Positions 10,920 through 20,725 of a stretch of DNA of 64,000 nt are shown here, one piece after another. The stretch's first letter is position 1. Each line of letters opens with the position of its first letter. The DNA comes from Tetracentron sinense. Lineage: Eukaryota; Streptophyta; Magnoliopsida; Trochodendrales; Trochodendraceae. Below the pieces are notes generated by a model that saw only the letters and a program-made list of their open reading frames with translations, had not been told where the DNA came from and did not search any database. Position numbers and translations under genes: made by a program. The stretch covers positions 35,348,441 through 35,412,440 of the forward strand of contig CM026568.1 in NCBI GenBank assembly GCA_015143295.1. Reading direction: 5' to 3'.

Positions 10920-11650
10920 ATTTGGAAATCTTAAATGATCTTTTATTGTTAATGTATACCTAAATTTTGAATTAGAAGAGTAATAGCCGACACCAATGTT
11001 ACCTGGTTTGTTAGTTCGCTTGGTTCGAATTCGGGTTTCCAATTCGTTACTCTAGAATGAACCCGGTTTGCTAGGAGTAGGATTAGGTAATTCATTTCTC
11101 GGTTTGCTTAGGTTCGTTTGTTTGATTCACTAGCTTAATTCGCTTATATATATATATATATACATAACCATTGTTAAGCTTAATTAAATTAAAATAAATA
11201 ATTTTGTTTTTTTAAAAACTATGGTTAGATTGGTTAACCTTAGGGGATTAACCATAGTTGATGTAAGGTGAAAAATGGTCGTGGACGAATGAGACGAACG
11301 GGTCAACTTTTGTTTTCTTTCATTTACCTCCTATTAATAGCTCATTTATTAGGAAGGATAATTCTGCCCTTAAGTGTTAACAAAAGAACAAAACATATTT
11401 ATTATTCTATTCACATGTGATTCTGTCCATCGAAACCAAATTCCTCTCCGCAAAAAAATACTTTCACCTAACCTGAGTGTCAACGAGTTAATTACAGCGG
11501 ACTTGACCGGTTTTGCACCTACAACTGTGGGTTTGCTAAAATCCACGAACTGGACCGAACCAAACTATGAACTGGTTCGCTGCGAACCAATTCATGGTTC
11601 GCTGCGAACCAATTCATGGTTCGCACTACTACCTAGCGAATTAAGTAACC
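10920..11650. other. Insert private to duplication copy B, no gene seen
   Basis: Not present in copy A. Contains many GGTTCG/GAACC motifs, an (AT)n tract at 11146-11161, a TTAACC/GGTTAA block (about 11160-11270), and two 22-bp tandem units with GGTTCGCTGCGAACC at about 11575-11620. Probably one or more MITEs; ends not resolved. Confidence 0.4.
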
Positions 11651-11682
11651 CTGATCAATACAACACCAAACCACACCTTTTA

Positions 11683-11892
11683 GGCAAAAGATTAGCTCTA
11701 TCGGCTGCCCGAGCTGGGCGCTCGGGCATCCACAAAACATTGGGCACCTGGTGATAATTTAGGGCAGAAGTCATTTCATTTTCTCCCCATGATTTTAACA
11801 TGATATCTTTCCCCTTTAAAACGTCACATGCCTACTGGTTTGTGGATATCTGAGAGCCCAGCTCAGGCAGCCGCCAGAACTAATCTTTTGCC
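11683..11892. mobile_element. Hairpin-ended MITE (GGCAAAAG subfamily)
   Basis: Ends GGCAAAAGATTAG and, inverted, GGCAAAAGATTAG. Each arm carries its own hairpin, TGCCCGAGC...GCTCGGGCA on the left. The 9-bp flanks cacctttta and caccctttc are an imperfect duplication. The uninserted form, CACACCCTTTCC, is in copy A at about 4409. Confidence 0.7.
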
Positions 11893-11905
11893 CACCCTTT
11901 CATAG

Positions 11906-12142
11906 GGCAAAAGATGCCTGAGTATGCAAAAGATTGTGGACGCCCGAGCTGGGTGCTCGGGCATCAACAATTCAGGGGCACCTGTCGATATTTTTGGGAG
12001 AATTCAATCTCATTTTCTGCCCCCCCCCCCCCCCCCCCCCCATTACTTTGACTTCTACCCACTTGCTATCTTCTCCCTTTATTATTGCCACGTGTCTCAT
12101 GAGTTGTGGATGCCCGAGCTCCACCCGAGCTAATCTTTTGCC
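11906..12142. mobile_element. Second GGCAAAAG MITE, side by side with the first
   Basis: Starts GGCAAAAGATGCC, ends GCTAATCTTTTGCC, with inner hairpin CGCCCGAGC...GCTCGGGC. Flanks ctttcatag (11897-11905) and ctttaatag (12143-12151) match at 8 of 9. Contains a run of about 22 C at 12020-12041. It landed partly on the target duplication of its neighbour. Confidence 0.7.
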
Positions 12143-12246
12143 CTTTAATAGCATGCATGATACCCTGGAAATCGACACCACTGCCGAGCAATCTAATCAT
12201 GTCCATTGCTACTTTCTAAGCTAACTTTATTTCAAAAAGTACATAC

Positions 12247-12442
12247 CATTAGATTTTTCAGGATTTCAAGCTCAATCTCCTTATCGTCAAGAATAGGAGC
12301 CTGTTTTTTTTTTTTTTTGTGGTAATAACATAGGAACCTGTTCAGCTTCCCTAAAATAGACAATGCGAGCGTTCAACAGCTTCTCCCAAACCTTCCTATA
12401 AAAAGAAACTCTAATTCCATTAAGTTGCAGAGATAATTCCAT
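12247..12442 (-). pseudogene. Orphan first coding exon split by a tiny retroposon
   Basis: Reads from an ATG at 12440-12442 (minus) as MELSLQ...SFYRKVWEKLLNARIVYF and ends at a good donor, AATG|GTATGTAC, at 12247/12246. It is interrupted by about 26 bp (an A15 run plus GTTATTACCAC) flanked by a 13-bp duplication with one mismatch (12293-12305, 12330-12342). With one copy of the duplication and the insert set aside, the frame is continuous to the donor. I do not recognise the protein. No later exon was found to the left, so it is either a gene fragment or the 5' exon of a destroyed gene. Confidence 0.4.
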
Positions 12443-12761
12443 GATGTGAAAAGGATTATGGTGTTACACTAGGATTTTAGATACCATGTCTACATCTTTG
12501 GATGTCTAGAGAGGGATTACCTTCTTCAGTCGAAGATGACAGGAAGATTGAAGAAGGTGTTGTCGGGTGGTTGATGAGAGAGAGTAGTGTTGGATTGTAG
12601 CCCGAGAGGGTTTGTCAAGACAAAGGTAGAAGAAGCATGGTATTTTTGTCTTTGTTGCTCATTTTAAAAATTTTAAAAATTTACTTTTTTTAGTTTGGGG
12701 GTGTACTCATAAAATAATAAAATAATGAGGTGCATGTAACACCACCCTTATTTTACCATAC

Positions 12762-14265
12762 TAGTTATGTGATGCACGTGCAAGGCACGTGCACTCTTTG
12801 CTTAAATTATATTGTGGAAAAAAAAATAGTAAAATGTGAATTAGACAATAATTTAAAATTGTAATAAATCAAAAGACAGAATCCAGAAGTCTTTATCCTT
12901 GCTCAGATGATTGCAATGCTTAGATGAAACCTTTGAATCATATTTCAATTCAAAACATTGAATTGGAAATCATGCTACGATTTCCAGCCATGGCGTTGAT
13001 TGTCATTTAAAAAAAAAAAAAAAAAAAAGAGGATTCTGTCTTTTAATTCATTACAATTTCCAAAAGGGGCAGTGATTATAATTTATAACTTTCCCAGTGT
13101 CCCTGTTTAATCCTGGTCAAGCTTAATTAAATTAAAATTAAGATTGTTGTTTTTTTATTTCCTAAAAATCAAGGTCGGATTGCTTAACCCTAAGGGTGAG
13201 TGAATCTTAACCTCAGTTGCTAAGCGTAACCTTAAAAGCTATACGGTAAGAACCCGAAAATCATTCCCACGAACCAGCAAGGCTAGAATATCATGGGGGA
13301 TACTGAGGCATCAAATGGTGTTAACAGCTGGTGATAACCGACTCTCAACTTGTGTCTAGGGTGGCCTTAGCTCCACTAACATCAAATGAAACAGTTCAAA
13401 TGCTCAAACTACCTAGAACAGAGATTGGTGACCTTAGCTCCACTAACATCGATATAAAAGCTCCCTCCGCCTACTTGAGTAGATCAATTCAGATCATCAG
13501 AAGATAAAAACATAACCCACAAACTGAATCTATAGGGACACATGAAAATTTATGAAGATTTTTGAATCTCTAACTCTTTTCCTTAAATAATCACGAAACA
13601 CAGGGGTGAAGAGAAATAGTTTCTTTTTTTTTTTTGCAAATTAACTCAAACGTCTATTCTTTTTCCTCTAAGGCAACAGCAAATGGCAGAATTTTTTTAA
13701 CAAAACCTATTTCAATAGACCAAAAGAACGAAGAAGGAAGAATTAAAGAAATAAGAAGAAGAATGGAAGGAACTTTACCAGGACGGCGGAGAAGGAGAAT
13801 GTGTGGGAAGAAAAGAAGAGATGGAATTGCAAACGCTATGTTCCTGATGTCCGAGTGTTTTGCTTAGGACGAAGTAAGATGATAGAGATGGAGAGAAGAA
13901 ATAGAGTTGTTGACAATGAATAGGACACACCTGCTTGAAGCGTGGCGATGCTCAGTTATTTACAGAGGGGTGGGAAGAGGAGAATATGTAGTGTGGAAAA
14001 ACCAAAAAAACTGTGGAGATGTGGATTGCTTATGGATGCGTAGGAAAATAGTCAGTTGATAGCTTTGCTGGGCTCCTGTTGTATTGTGTTACTTATGGAA
14101 AGCAACACATGGAGATGATGGCGCGTGGAGAAATGTTAGTTGAAAGGCTCATGCGTCATTACAAAAATTTGGTAGGGGCGTTTTAGACAACAAAAATGTA
14201 AGTTGAAACTTTCAAGGGTCGAACACTCTTTTATATAACGTTAGTAGATATGTAATATATATCAA
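12762..14265 (-). mobile_element. Probable Helitron read-through segment
   Basis: On the minus strand this segment ends in a Helitron-like 3' terminus, GCACGTGCATCACATAACTAG followed by T, at 12762. It continues from the 3' end of the Helitron at 14266-14678. It could be DNA carried along when a downstream terminus was used. Inside are an inverted repeat (AAAAGACAGAATCC near 12873 and 13033) and a pyrimidine-rich minus strand (about 13620-13960) that looks like a captured 5' UTR or intron. No coding domain recognised. The extended-Helitron reading is tentative. Confidence 0.35.
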
Positions 14266-14678
14266 CTAACAGGTGGCACGTGTGATGCATGTGAGAGCGA
14301 GGGGAAGGAGTTACCCACAGTTAATAGGAGTTAAAAGGGTCACGTGTAACCCGCGGGTGTGATTGAACTTGCTAGTGGCATGTGCAATGCATGCGAGAGC
14401 GAGGGGAAGGAGTTAACCACAGTTAATATGAGTTAAAAGGGACACGTGTTAACCCATGGGTGCGATTGAACTCTCCCCGAGTTCAATCGCGATTGGCTGT
14501 GATTCTAAATAGATAGATGAGCAAGGGGTAGTTTGGAAATAAAATCAAAGGCAAGGGGTAAGGAGTAGTTTGGGTTTTAAAGCAAAATATTAAATCAAAA
14601 TTTTGTTTTTATATAAGGGTAGTATGGGAATTTTAGAAAGATCATCCACGCCAGCCTCTCCCATTATAATAGTAAAGA
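14266..14678 (-). mobile_element. Non-autonomous Helitron, copy 1
   Basis: Minus-strand 5' end TCTTTACTATTATAATGGG, preceded by A (14679), and 3' end with hairpin CATGCATCACACGTG and terminus GTTAG followed by T (14265). A|TC...TAG|T insertion between A and T without target duplication is the Helitron signature. The last about 100 bp (the GGGAAGGAGTTA...GTTAAAAGG block) is duplicated in tandem, so two 3' ends lie in a row. The same doubled end occurs in the copies at 50902-51306 and 51909-52291. Confidence 0.75.
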
Positions 14679-14873
14679 TAAAAAAATTGATTATATTTCT
14701 AGTTAAATAGAAATCATGGTCATATAATCTAGTAGTAAAAGTATTAATTAAGCTACAATTAGTACATCTTACTCGCTAGGATGATTTTTATTCAGCGCGA
14801 CTGTGGTCAGTTATGCTATCTTGGTTGATTACATTTCAGCTCATCAACTTAGGTTTACATGACAACTGCAACT

Positions 14874-15283
14874 AGGGCCGTAAAAGATCGGATTTTGACC
14901 AGATTTGCCTAGATCCGAATTGGACCTAATTAAGAACCCAACAGATTTGAAACCGATCCGAGATCTGTCGGATTATGAATTACCCGATCTAAATTTGATT
15001 ACTTATTCAAGATTCGAATCCGATTAACCTTAATACATTTAAAAATTAATCTTGTAATTAAAAAATTATGATTAGTAATGTAGTATATTTGTAAAGTTAT
15101 ATAAATATTATTATTGTAATATATAATCTAATCGGATCATATCACTATAGATGTAAGTCCAATCCCATTATAATTAGATTCAAGATCTCGGATCTGTATC
15201 CGATTAGACGAATCCATAATAAGATTAGGATTCTGTTTAATCGATCGGATCCGGAATAATATCTGATCCATTGACAGGCCCAG
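14874..15283. mobile_element. hAT-like MITE (GATCGGAT-rich)
   Basis: Ends CTAGGGCCGTAAAAGATCGG and, inverted, CTGGGCCTGTCAATGGATC. The arms hold many GGATC/GATCC and GATTCGAA-type motifs; the middle is A/T-rich. The flanks only weakly match as an 8-bp duplication. Non-coding. Confidence 0.5.
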
Positions 15284-15299
15284 CTGAAATCCATGAGAA

Positions 15300-15994
15300 A
15301 GAGCTACGTTCAAATTGAAGGATACCTAAAATGATTCAACAACTCATATTCAACCTCATTGACATGTAAAACCCAATAGATAATGTGTCAAAGTGCCAAG
15401 TTGGGGATATATTTTTGTTAGATTGATGAGGTTCAATTCCCAATAGCATACCAATTTACATACCGGATGAAAAAGCCATATTTTTAATTGGACAATAGGT
15501 TCGGGAGAGTTATTATTTAAATAAAATTAATTGTATTTTTAATTATTTTATTTTATTTATAAGGAAAATTATTCTTTTTAGTGGAATGCACGGGCCTCTA
15601 CAGCCGCCACGTGTCCCTTTTTAACACCCACTAACTTTGGTTAAGATTCACTCACCCCTAAGGTACATCCATCTAACCTTGGTTTTAAGAAAACAATATT
15701 AATCTTTAAGTTGATTAAGCTTAACCACGGTTAAAGGAGATCTACGACCTGCCATGTCTCTTTTAACACCCACTAACTTTGGTTAAGATTCACTTACCCT
15801 TAAGGTTAATCTTGATTTTTAGAAGAAGAAAAATACTAACCATTAAACTTAACTACAGTTAAAGGGAGACAGACAGATATCAATTTTGATAAATTTTTTT
15901 TATTAAAAAAATCATACTAGCTCAAGAAGATTTGCCAAAATTTGGGGGCCTGACAACTCCGCCCTGCACTCAGCTGAACCTGTCCAACTAACCC
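15300..15994. repeat. Intergenic DNA with two TTAACC-family blocks
   Basis: 15600-15735 and 15745-15865 are similar units: CCACGTGTCCC or CCATGTCTC, then TTTTAACACCCACTAACTTTGGTTAAGATTCAC, then a GGTTTT/AAACC core, then GGTTAAAGG. They belong to the TTAACC/CACGTG repeat set seen all over this window. 15300-15600 shows nothing recognisable. Confidence 0.5.
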
Positions 15995-16003
15995 GTTTAA
16001 AAG

Positions 16004-16212
16004 GGCAAAAGGTTTACTCTTGTGCTCACAAGAGTATCCCTCTTGTGAGCACAAGATCAATGGACAAAAAAAGGTCACCTCACCATAAGTCATTTTTTTT
16101 CCCTCCCATTTTTTGACTTCTTCCCATTTAAATTTTGTTTGAATTTTTTTGTCGACTGATCTTGTGCTCACAAGAGGGATACTCTTGTGAGCACAAGAGT
16201 AAACCTTTTGCC
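16004..16212. mobile_element. Hairpin-ended MITE with exact 9-bp duplication
   Basis: GGCAAAAGGTTTACTCTTG at the left is repeated inverted at the right over about 58 bp. Each arm is itself a stem (CTTGTGCTCACAAGAG ... CTCTTGTGAGCACAAG). The exact 9-bp duplication gtttaaaag is at 15995-16003 and 16213-16221. Core TTGACTTCTTCCCATTTAAA resembles the other members. Near-perfect arms suggest a recent insertion. Confidence 0.85.
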
Positions 16213-16272
16213 GTTTAAAAGAGTTCGAATGACAACATCGCACGCTCTTGCATTGTTACCTATTTGTGCCTA

Positions 16273-16490
16273 GGCCTTGGATTGTCTCTGGCGAAGCCAG
16301 AAACTGGTCTCGGGGTTCCATACATTGTGCGACAGTTGGCAAAAAAATGGGGAGAAGTCATTCCATTTTCTCCGCATGATTTTGACTTCTCCCCATTTGA
16401 TATCTCTCCCCCTTATTCTCATACACTTATCGCCACATGTCTTAATATGCGTGGAGAAGTCAAAATAACTTATCACAACAGTGACGATTG
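16273..16490. mobile_element. Hairpin-ended MITE, right end missing
   Basis: Starts GGCCTTGGATTGTCTCTGG with hairpin CTGGCGAAGCCAG. It has the core TTTGACTTCTCCCCATTTGA and GCCACATGTC. It matches the intact element at 45520-45787 in opposite layout but lacks the right terminal repeat, so it is truncated. Confidence 0.6.
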
Positions 16491-16607
16491 ACAATTATTA
16501 GGATCTGTAACGACATTGGTATCAAGATCTGCAACGGCATTGGAGTGACTAGCAAGCTACCTTACCTAATTGAGTATCAAACTCACGCATATTTTCAAAT
16601 CTACACG

Positions 16608-16862
16608 AGTTTGAGGGGGAGTACTAGAGTACATGTATGGTTATGAGATGCATCATATCATACACATCATCTCAATTGGAAGGATTTGGATTTATAATGA
16701 GATTTGGATTGAGATTAAGATTTGATTAGTATTTGATTAGCATTAGACTAGGAATGGTTTGATTTAGTTTCTATATTTATCTATATACTATTATCTATTT
16801 AAACCTTAGTTAAGTCTCTTTGTAATCATCTTGAGAATTCAATAATATCAATTTCTCTTCAA
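16608..16862 (+). mobile_element. Ty1/copia 3' LTR remnant with polypurine tract
   Basis: GTTTGAGGGGGAG at 16610-16622 is a typical copia polypurine tract. It is followed by an LTR-like stretch, TACTAGAGTACATG to TTTCTCTTCAATA, with TATTTAAACC near 16796 and the copia-style ending AATATCAATTTCTCTTC. No matching second LTR or clean duplication is seen. Confidence 0.5.
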
Positions 16863-16959
16863 TATGGTCATTAATGTATAACATGCCAAATATTATATTT
16901 TTGGAAATGAGATTAAGAAGAGTCAAGAATGTATTACCAATGGAATATTTCAATTTTGA

Positions 16960-17070
16960 AAATAAAATTAAATGTATTACATGTGTAATACTTTATTTTA
17001 GGAAATAAAATTAAGTATTACATGTGTAATACTACATTTTTTGAAATAAAATCAAGAGGGTTTAAGGCAC
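16960..17070. repeat. Tandem 40-bp repeats with palindrome ATTACATGTGTAAT
   Basis: Two to three units of TATTACATGTGTAATACT plus GGAAATAAAATTAAG. Further related units occur at 16900-16960 and at 19560-19640. The ATTACATGTGTAAT core is self-complementary. Probably the interior of an old AT-rich transposon. Confidence 0.5.
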
Positions 17071-17546
17071 ACTTAAATAACATTCCTAATATAGTAATTA
17101 ACTGTATGCTTTCACAAGTCCCAACCTGTCGGATTAACTTGAAGATATTCATTGGGTTGAGTTTAGTAACCCAAACCTCCTGACCTACTACTCACTCCCG
17201 CTCTCAATCCTTGCTCACTCTCAAACCTCTCACTCACCTCGGGAGCTCGGTTTCAACTTTTGTGATTTATAAAAAGCACGGTTTGTGTAAAGGTTCATTT
17301 TTATATTAAGAGGTATAATTTTTCATTTCCCTTTGGAGGGTACAAAATTCTTGTACGACTTGTTAATTATTAGTGATCTTGTAATTGAATTTGGAATGAT
17401 ATATTTAATATAAAAAGTTAACATGTTTACCATTATTATAAATTTGAATGATTTTATCAATATCTTTCTTATACTTTAAAAAATGAAAAAGGATATATTT
17501 GCATTTACAAGTAATTTTCAAGAACCATCAAGTATACATACATACA
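17071..17546. other. AT-rich intergenic DNA, nothing recognised
   Basis: Contains a short C-rich patch (about 17150-17250) with CTCACTC repeats. No gene, terminal repeats or conserved frame seen. Confidence 0.5.
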
Positions 17547-17788
17547 TCTATACTATAAGATAAAGAAGTAAGACTCTCTTCTTTGATCTTCAAACTCTAA
17601 TCCCTGAAATTCTAGAGGTGGTGAGGTGATACCTCTATAAAGGAGATGGATTTTAGGGAATTGTGATAAGAGTGACATAGATGAGAGAGAGAGAGAGAGA
17701 TATTAATCTATGAGAGGAATTTTAGGGATTGTGATAAGAATGACAAAGAGAAAGTGTAGAGATTTTTTTTTTATTCACACCCGATTTA
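17547..17788 (+). mobile_element. Helitron-like fragment, 5' end only
   Basis: Begins A|TCTATACTATAAGATAAAG, a Helitron-type 5' end. Contains two GATTTTAGGGAATTGTGATAA-like units and (GA)n, all shared with the fuller element at 43150-43617. It stops after TTTTTATTCACACC without the CTAG terminus, so the 3' end is lost at the junction with the copia remnant. Confidence 0.45.
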
Positions 17789-17808
17789 TTTATTTTGATA
17801 ATTAGGTT

Positions 17809-17990
17809 GCCATGCTGAAGGCATATAGTGAAAATTATAATGGAAAGTCTAGACAAATACGTATCAAGCACAATCATGTGTGAGGCTTGATAACTAATGA
17901 TAAGATTGTCGTTCAGTATGTTTTGTCGAAAGAGAATTTAACATATCTTTTATCAGAGGTACTTGGCATGGACCTTGTGATAAACACATC
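17809..17990 (+). pseudogene. Ty1/copia RNase H remnant
   Basis: One frame reads AMLKAYSENYNGKSRQIRIK, then a stop, then LITNDKIVVQYVLSKENLTY. This matches the end of copia pol (NGKSRHIRLRHN...YVKSKDNIADPLTKGL in family terms). An in-frame stop and loss of the DPLTK motif show it is dead. Following sequence to about 18470 resembles decayed copia 3' untranslated/LTR DNA but cannot be bounded. Confidence 0.6.
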
Positions 17991-18518
17991 CAGATGATTA
18001 ATGAGATTGAAAGTCTTGTAACATGTTATACTAGATTAAAATTCAACTTGATGAGATTCTTAGGTTTAATAGGATAACAAGTCTTTGTAATTAACTATTT
18101 GAGCACTATCAATAAAAATTTATTTTCTTATGTCTCATTTGAGATGAATCCTTTCTTAGAGTAGGGTGGATAGTTTGTTTATCTGTAGGTTGTCAATCAA
18201 TAGATTATCCTGTAGAAGTAGGTTGGGAATTATAAGAATTCTCTTAATAAGTCCTATAAGGCCTTAAATGACTGAGAGTGTTACAGGATCACTTTAAATA
18301 GACTCACCTTTCTCAGAGTCGAAAGTTTGTCCATTCTATGAGTTTGGGTTTAACTCTAGATCTCTTAGTTAGCCGAAGCTAATTGTTAATCAGATGTTTA
18401 TTTGAGAGTACCTTTTTTAATATTAAAATTGTTATTTGATCCTTCATTATTTCGTCCGTGTAATTTTGTGTCGACACCCGCATCAACAAAATATAGGCCC
18501 CACATTTTATTTATTTTT

Positions 18519-18722
18519 AAAGGAAAGTGGTTTTAAACTCTTGATAGTAGGTACCATAGAGAGTTAAGCCGCAAGATTGAAAATCCAACGGGGTACCATC
18601 AAGATTTAAGCCGTAGGATTGAAAATCAGACGACCCTAAGGTACAGTTCGATTAAATGATGGGCCCCACTAGATGTTTGACACGATTACCTATTATCGAG
18701 AGTTTAAATCACTTCCCTTTTT
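18519..18722. mobile_element. Small inverted-repeat MITE (AAGTGGTTTTAAACTC ends)
   Basis: Left AAGGAAAGTGGTTTTAAACTC, right (inverted) AAGGGAAGTGATTTAAACTC. The interior has two GATTGAAAATCC/AACGG units and GGGCCCCAC. Same family as the fragments at 1955-2242. Confidence 0.6.
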
Positions 18723-20042
18723 TAAGACACAAACGGCCAGCCCATCCCAACTCCATGCAAATTTAGAGATTTAAGAGTTGGGATCTGATCCCGAGCACCC
18801 ACAAGTCAACACATGACCCTTTTAACTCATATTAATTATGGTTAAGATTAATTAACCTTAGGGTTTAACAATATATCCTTAGTTTTGCAAAAAAATATTA
18901 ACCCTAAAAATTAAAACTACTTATTAACTAGAGTTAAAAGGCTAGTTGAAGGGAGCTTTGAGTTCGAATCACAATTGGACAGGATCTGGTCTCAAGATCT
19001 AACTCCTTAATAAAAAGGTGTTGTTTTTCCTCTTTGATTGCACAATCACAAACACTGGAAAATCGACTGCAGACCACAGAACTGGGTATGATCATTGATT
19101 GCCAATGAGAAGAAGAGAAATAAGAAGCAGTCAAGACTTGTGTCACACACCGCACATCTTTCTTAGAAGAAAGGTTCTCTCTTCATTTTATTTTTTAAAA
19201 AGAGAAAAAAAAAACTATTAATTGATCTTTAACTTCCACTCCTCATTACAAAATCCACTTTCACGAACCCTAGAAACGATAGATCACTAATCTGATTCCC
19301 ATGTCCGACGACCATTTGCTGGCGCAATTGAATCCACTGGCACATTGAGAGAAGTAGAGAGAAAGTATTGAATTAACCTAAACGGAGGGAGAGAAAAAAT
19401 GGATTTGAATCCAAAGGAAAATGGGACAGTGAGAGAAAAAGAACAAGTCATTTTCAGATATATTGTAACAGAACCAAGTAAAACCAGTTGACGAGTCAAA
19501 GACCAAATGAGACTAATTTATAGGGGGCCTTAAATCAAAGGCTTAATACCGGCATTAATGTTTTACATTTCGAATATCGCATTTTTGGAAATAAAATCAA
19601 GTATTACATGTGTAATATTGCATTTTTGGAAATAATATTAAGTGGGACTAGGCATACATAAAAATATTTCCAAAGATGGTATTAGGCATGCCACCACCAG
19701 GCCCAGCCTGTTCCGTTGAGCCATAACTCTGGCCTCACAAAACCATTTGTATTCTTTTTGGACGTCAAGAAACTCAAGTACACCCTTTTTTTTTCGCAAG
19801 AAGAGTTTGCTTACGAGACTGTTAACCAGCCATTTGTCCTTTTTTTTTTTTTGTGAGAGTGCTTTAATCATAGCAGAATAGATTGATGGTTGGGATTGAT
19901 GGTTGGTGGAGGGTGAGAATATGGGTTGAGAGAGAATAGGGTTAGCACTCCTCTAAAGTTAATCCAATGTAGATGTAGCCTTCTAAAATGGACCTACCGT
20001 CCAACATTTTACACTAAAAATCAACCTCATTGGATTAGAGGT
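18723..20042. other. Intergenic repeats without a recognised gene
   Basis: A TTAACC-family block at about 18790-18960, ATTACATGTGTAAT repeat units at 19560-19640, and poly(T) tracts near 19785 and 19838. A minus-strand frame at 19287-19499 and another at 18934-19155 have no recognisable domain or splice context. Nothing else supported. Confidence 0.4.
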
Positions 20043-20051
20043 ATTTGAGAT

Positions 20052-20240
20052 GAGATAGGCTCACAACCAATTGCAATTGCATTCAAGCCAATTCAATAGC
20101 ATATGTGACGGATGTTGATTGGATGAGAGAAAATGAGTAGGAAATTCAAATTTTGAATTTTTTTATCATCCAATCAACATCAGTCACATCTGTAATTGAA
20201 TTAGCTTGAATGCAATTGTAATTGGCTATGATCCTATCTC
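20052..20240. mobile_element. MITE with long inverted repeats
   Basis: Arms of about 90 bp: GAGATAGGCTCACAACCAATT and, inverted, GAGATAGGATCATAGCCAATT. They continue through GCAATTGCATTCAAGC. Flanks atttgagat (20043-20051) and aattgagat (20241-20249) match at 8 of 9. Almost the whole element is stem. Confidence 0.7.
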
Positions 20241-20456
20241 AATTGAGATTTAATGTGCATGGTCTGGTCAAATCTGAGTTGGGTAAGGAATCCACAATGG
20301 CAGATCAGTTTACAAAAGAGTTTAAAAGCCATATCAGAACTAGACCCAGTAAGAACCCCTCAACTCAGTCCATCTGATTAACTTGTATAAAATTAATAAA
20401 TTAATTATGATTTAAGCTATTAATATATAAAGATAAGAGATTAACTACAAACATGA

Positions 20457-20628
20457 GTTCTAGTTCAAGAGATAATCGGAGGTCCTAAAAATATGCCTTG
20501 ACATAAGGGTAATTTGGGAATTACAAATATTAAATAAGGATATTTAGGTCATGTAAATATGTTTCTGTAATTCCCAAAACACCCCTGTCAAGGCATGTTT
20601 TCGGGAGCTCCGGTTCTCTTGAACCAAA
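20457..20628. mobile_element. MITE with GTTCAAGAG termini
   Basis: Left CTAGTTCAAGAGATAATCGG, right (inverted) TTGGTTCAAGAGAACCGG. Both arms continue through ATATGCCTTGAC/GTCAAGGCATG and TTTGGGAATTAC. Related GGAGCTCCCCAAAATATGC is seen at about 3290 and 7845 in the duplicated segments. Confidence 0.6.
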
Positions 20629-20725
20629 CCTATCCATAGTTAATCTCATTTTAAAAATACACTACTCGATAAATGTATAAAAGTATCTCAAATATGTTTA
20701 TTAACACATTAAAGAGGTATTATGA

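Larger units (their letters stand above)
6970..12246. repeat. Segmental duplication, copy B (expanded by insertions)
   Basis: Same blocks and order as copy A (2838-4570) but 5.3 kb instead of 1.7 kb. Extra length comes from 7101-7243 (a segment with an A8 end flanked by aggtggt on both sides, perhaps a small retroposon), a MITE at 7279-7562, a solo LTR at 7961-10432, about 700 bp at 10920-11650, and two MITEs at 11683-12142. The segment ends at about 12246, next to the orphan exon at 12247-12442. Confidence 0.75.

Noticed and set aside
13634..13867. 77-codon Arg/Lys-rich plus-strand frame
   Set aside because: Low complexity, no domain; the opposite strand looks more like a captured UTR or intron.
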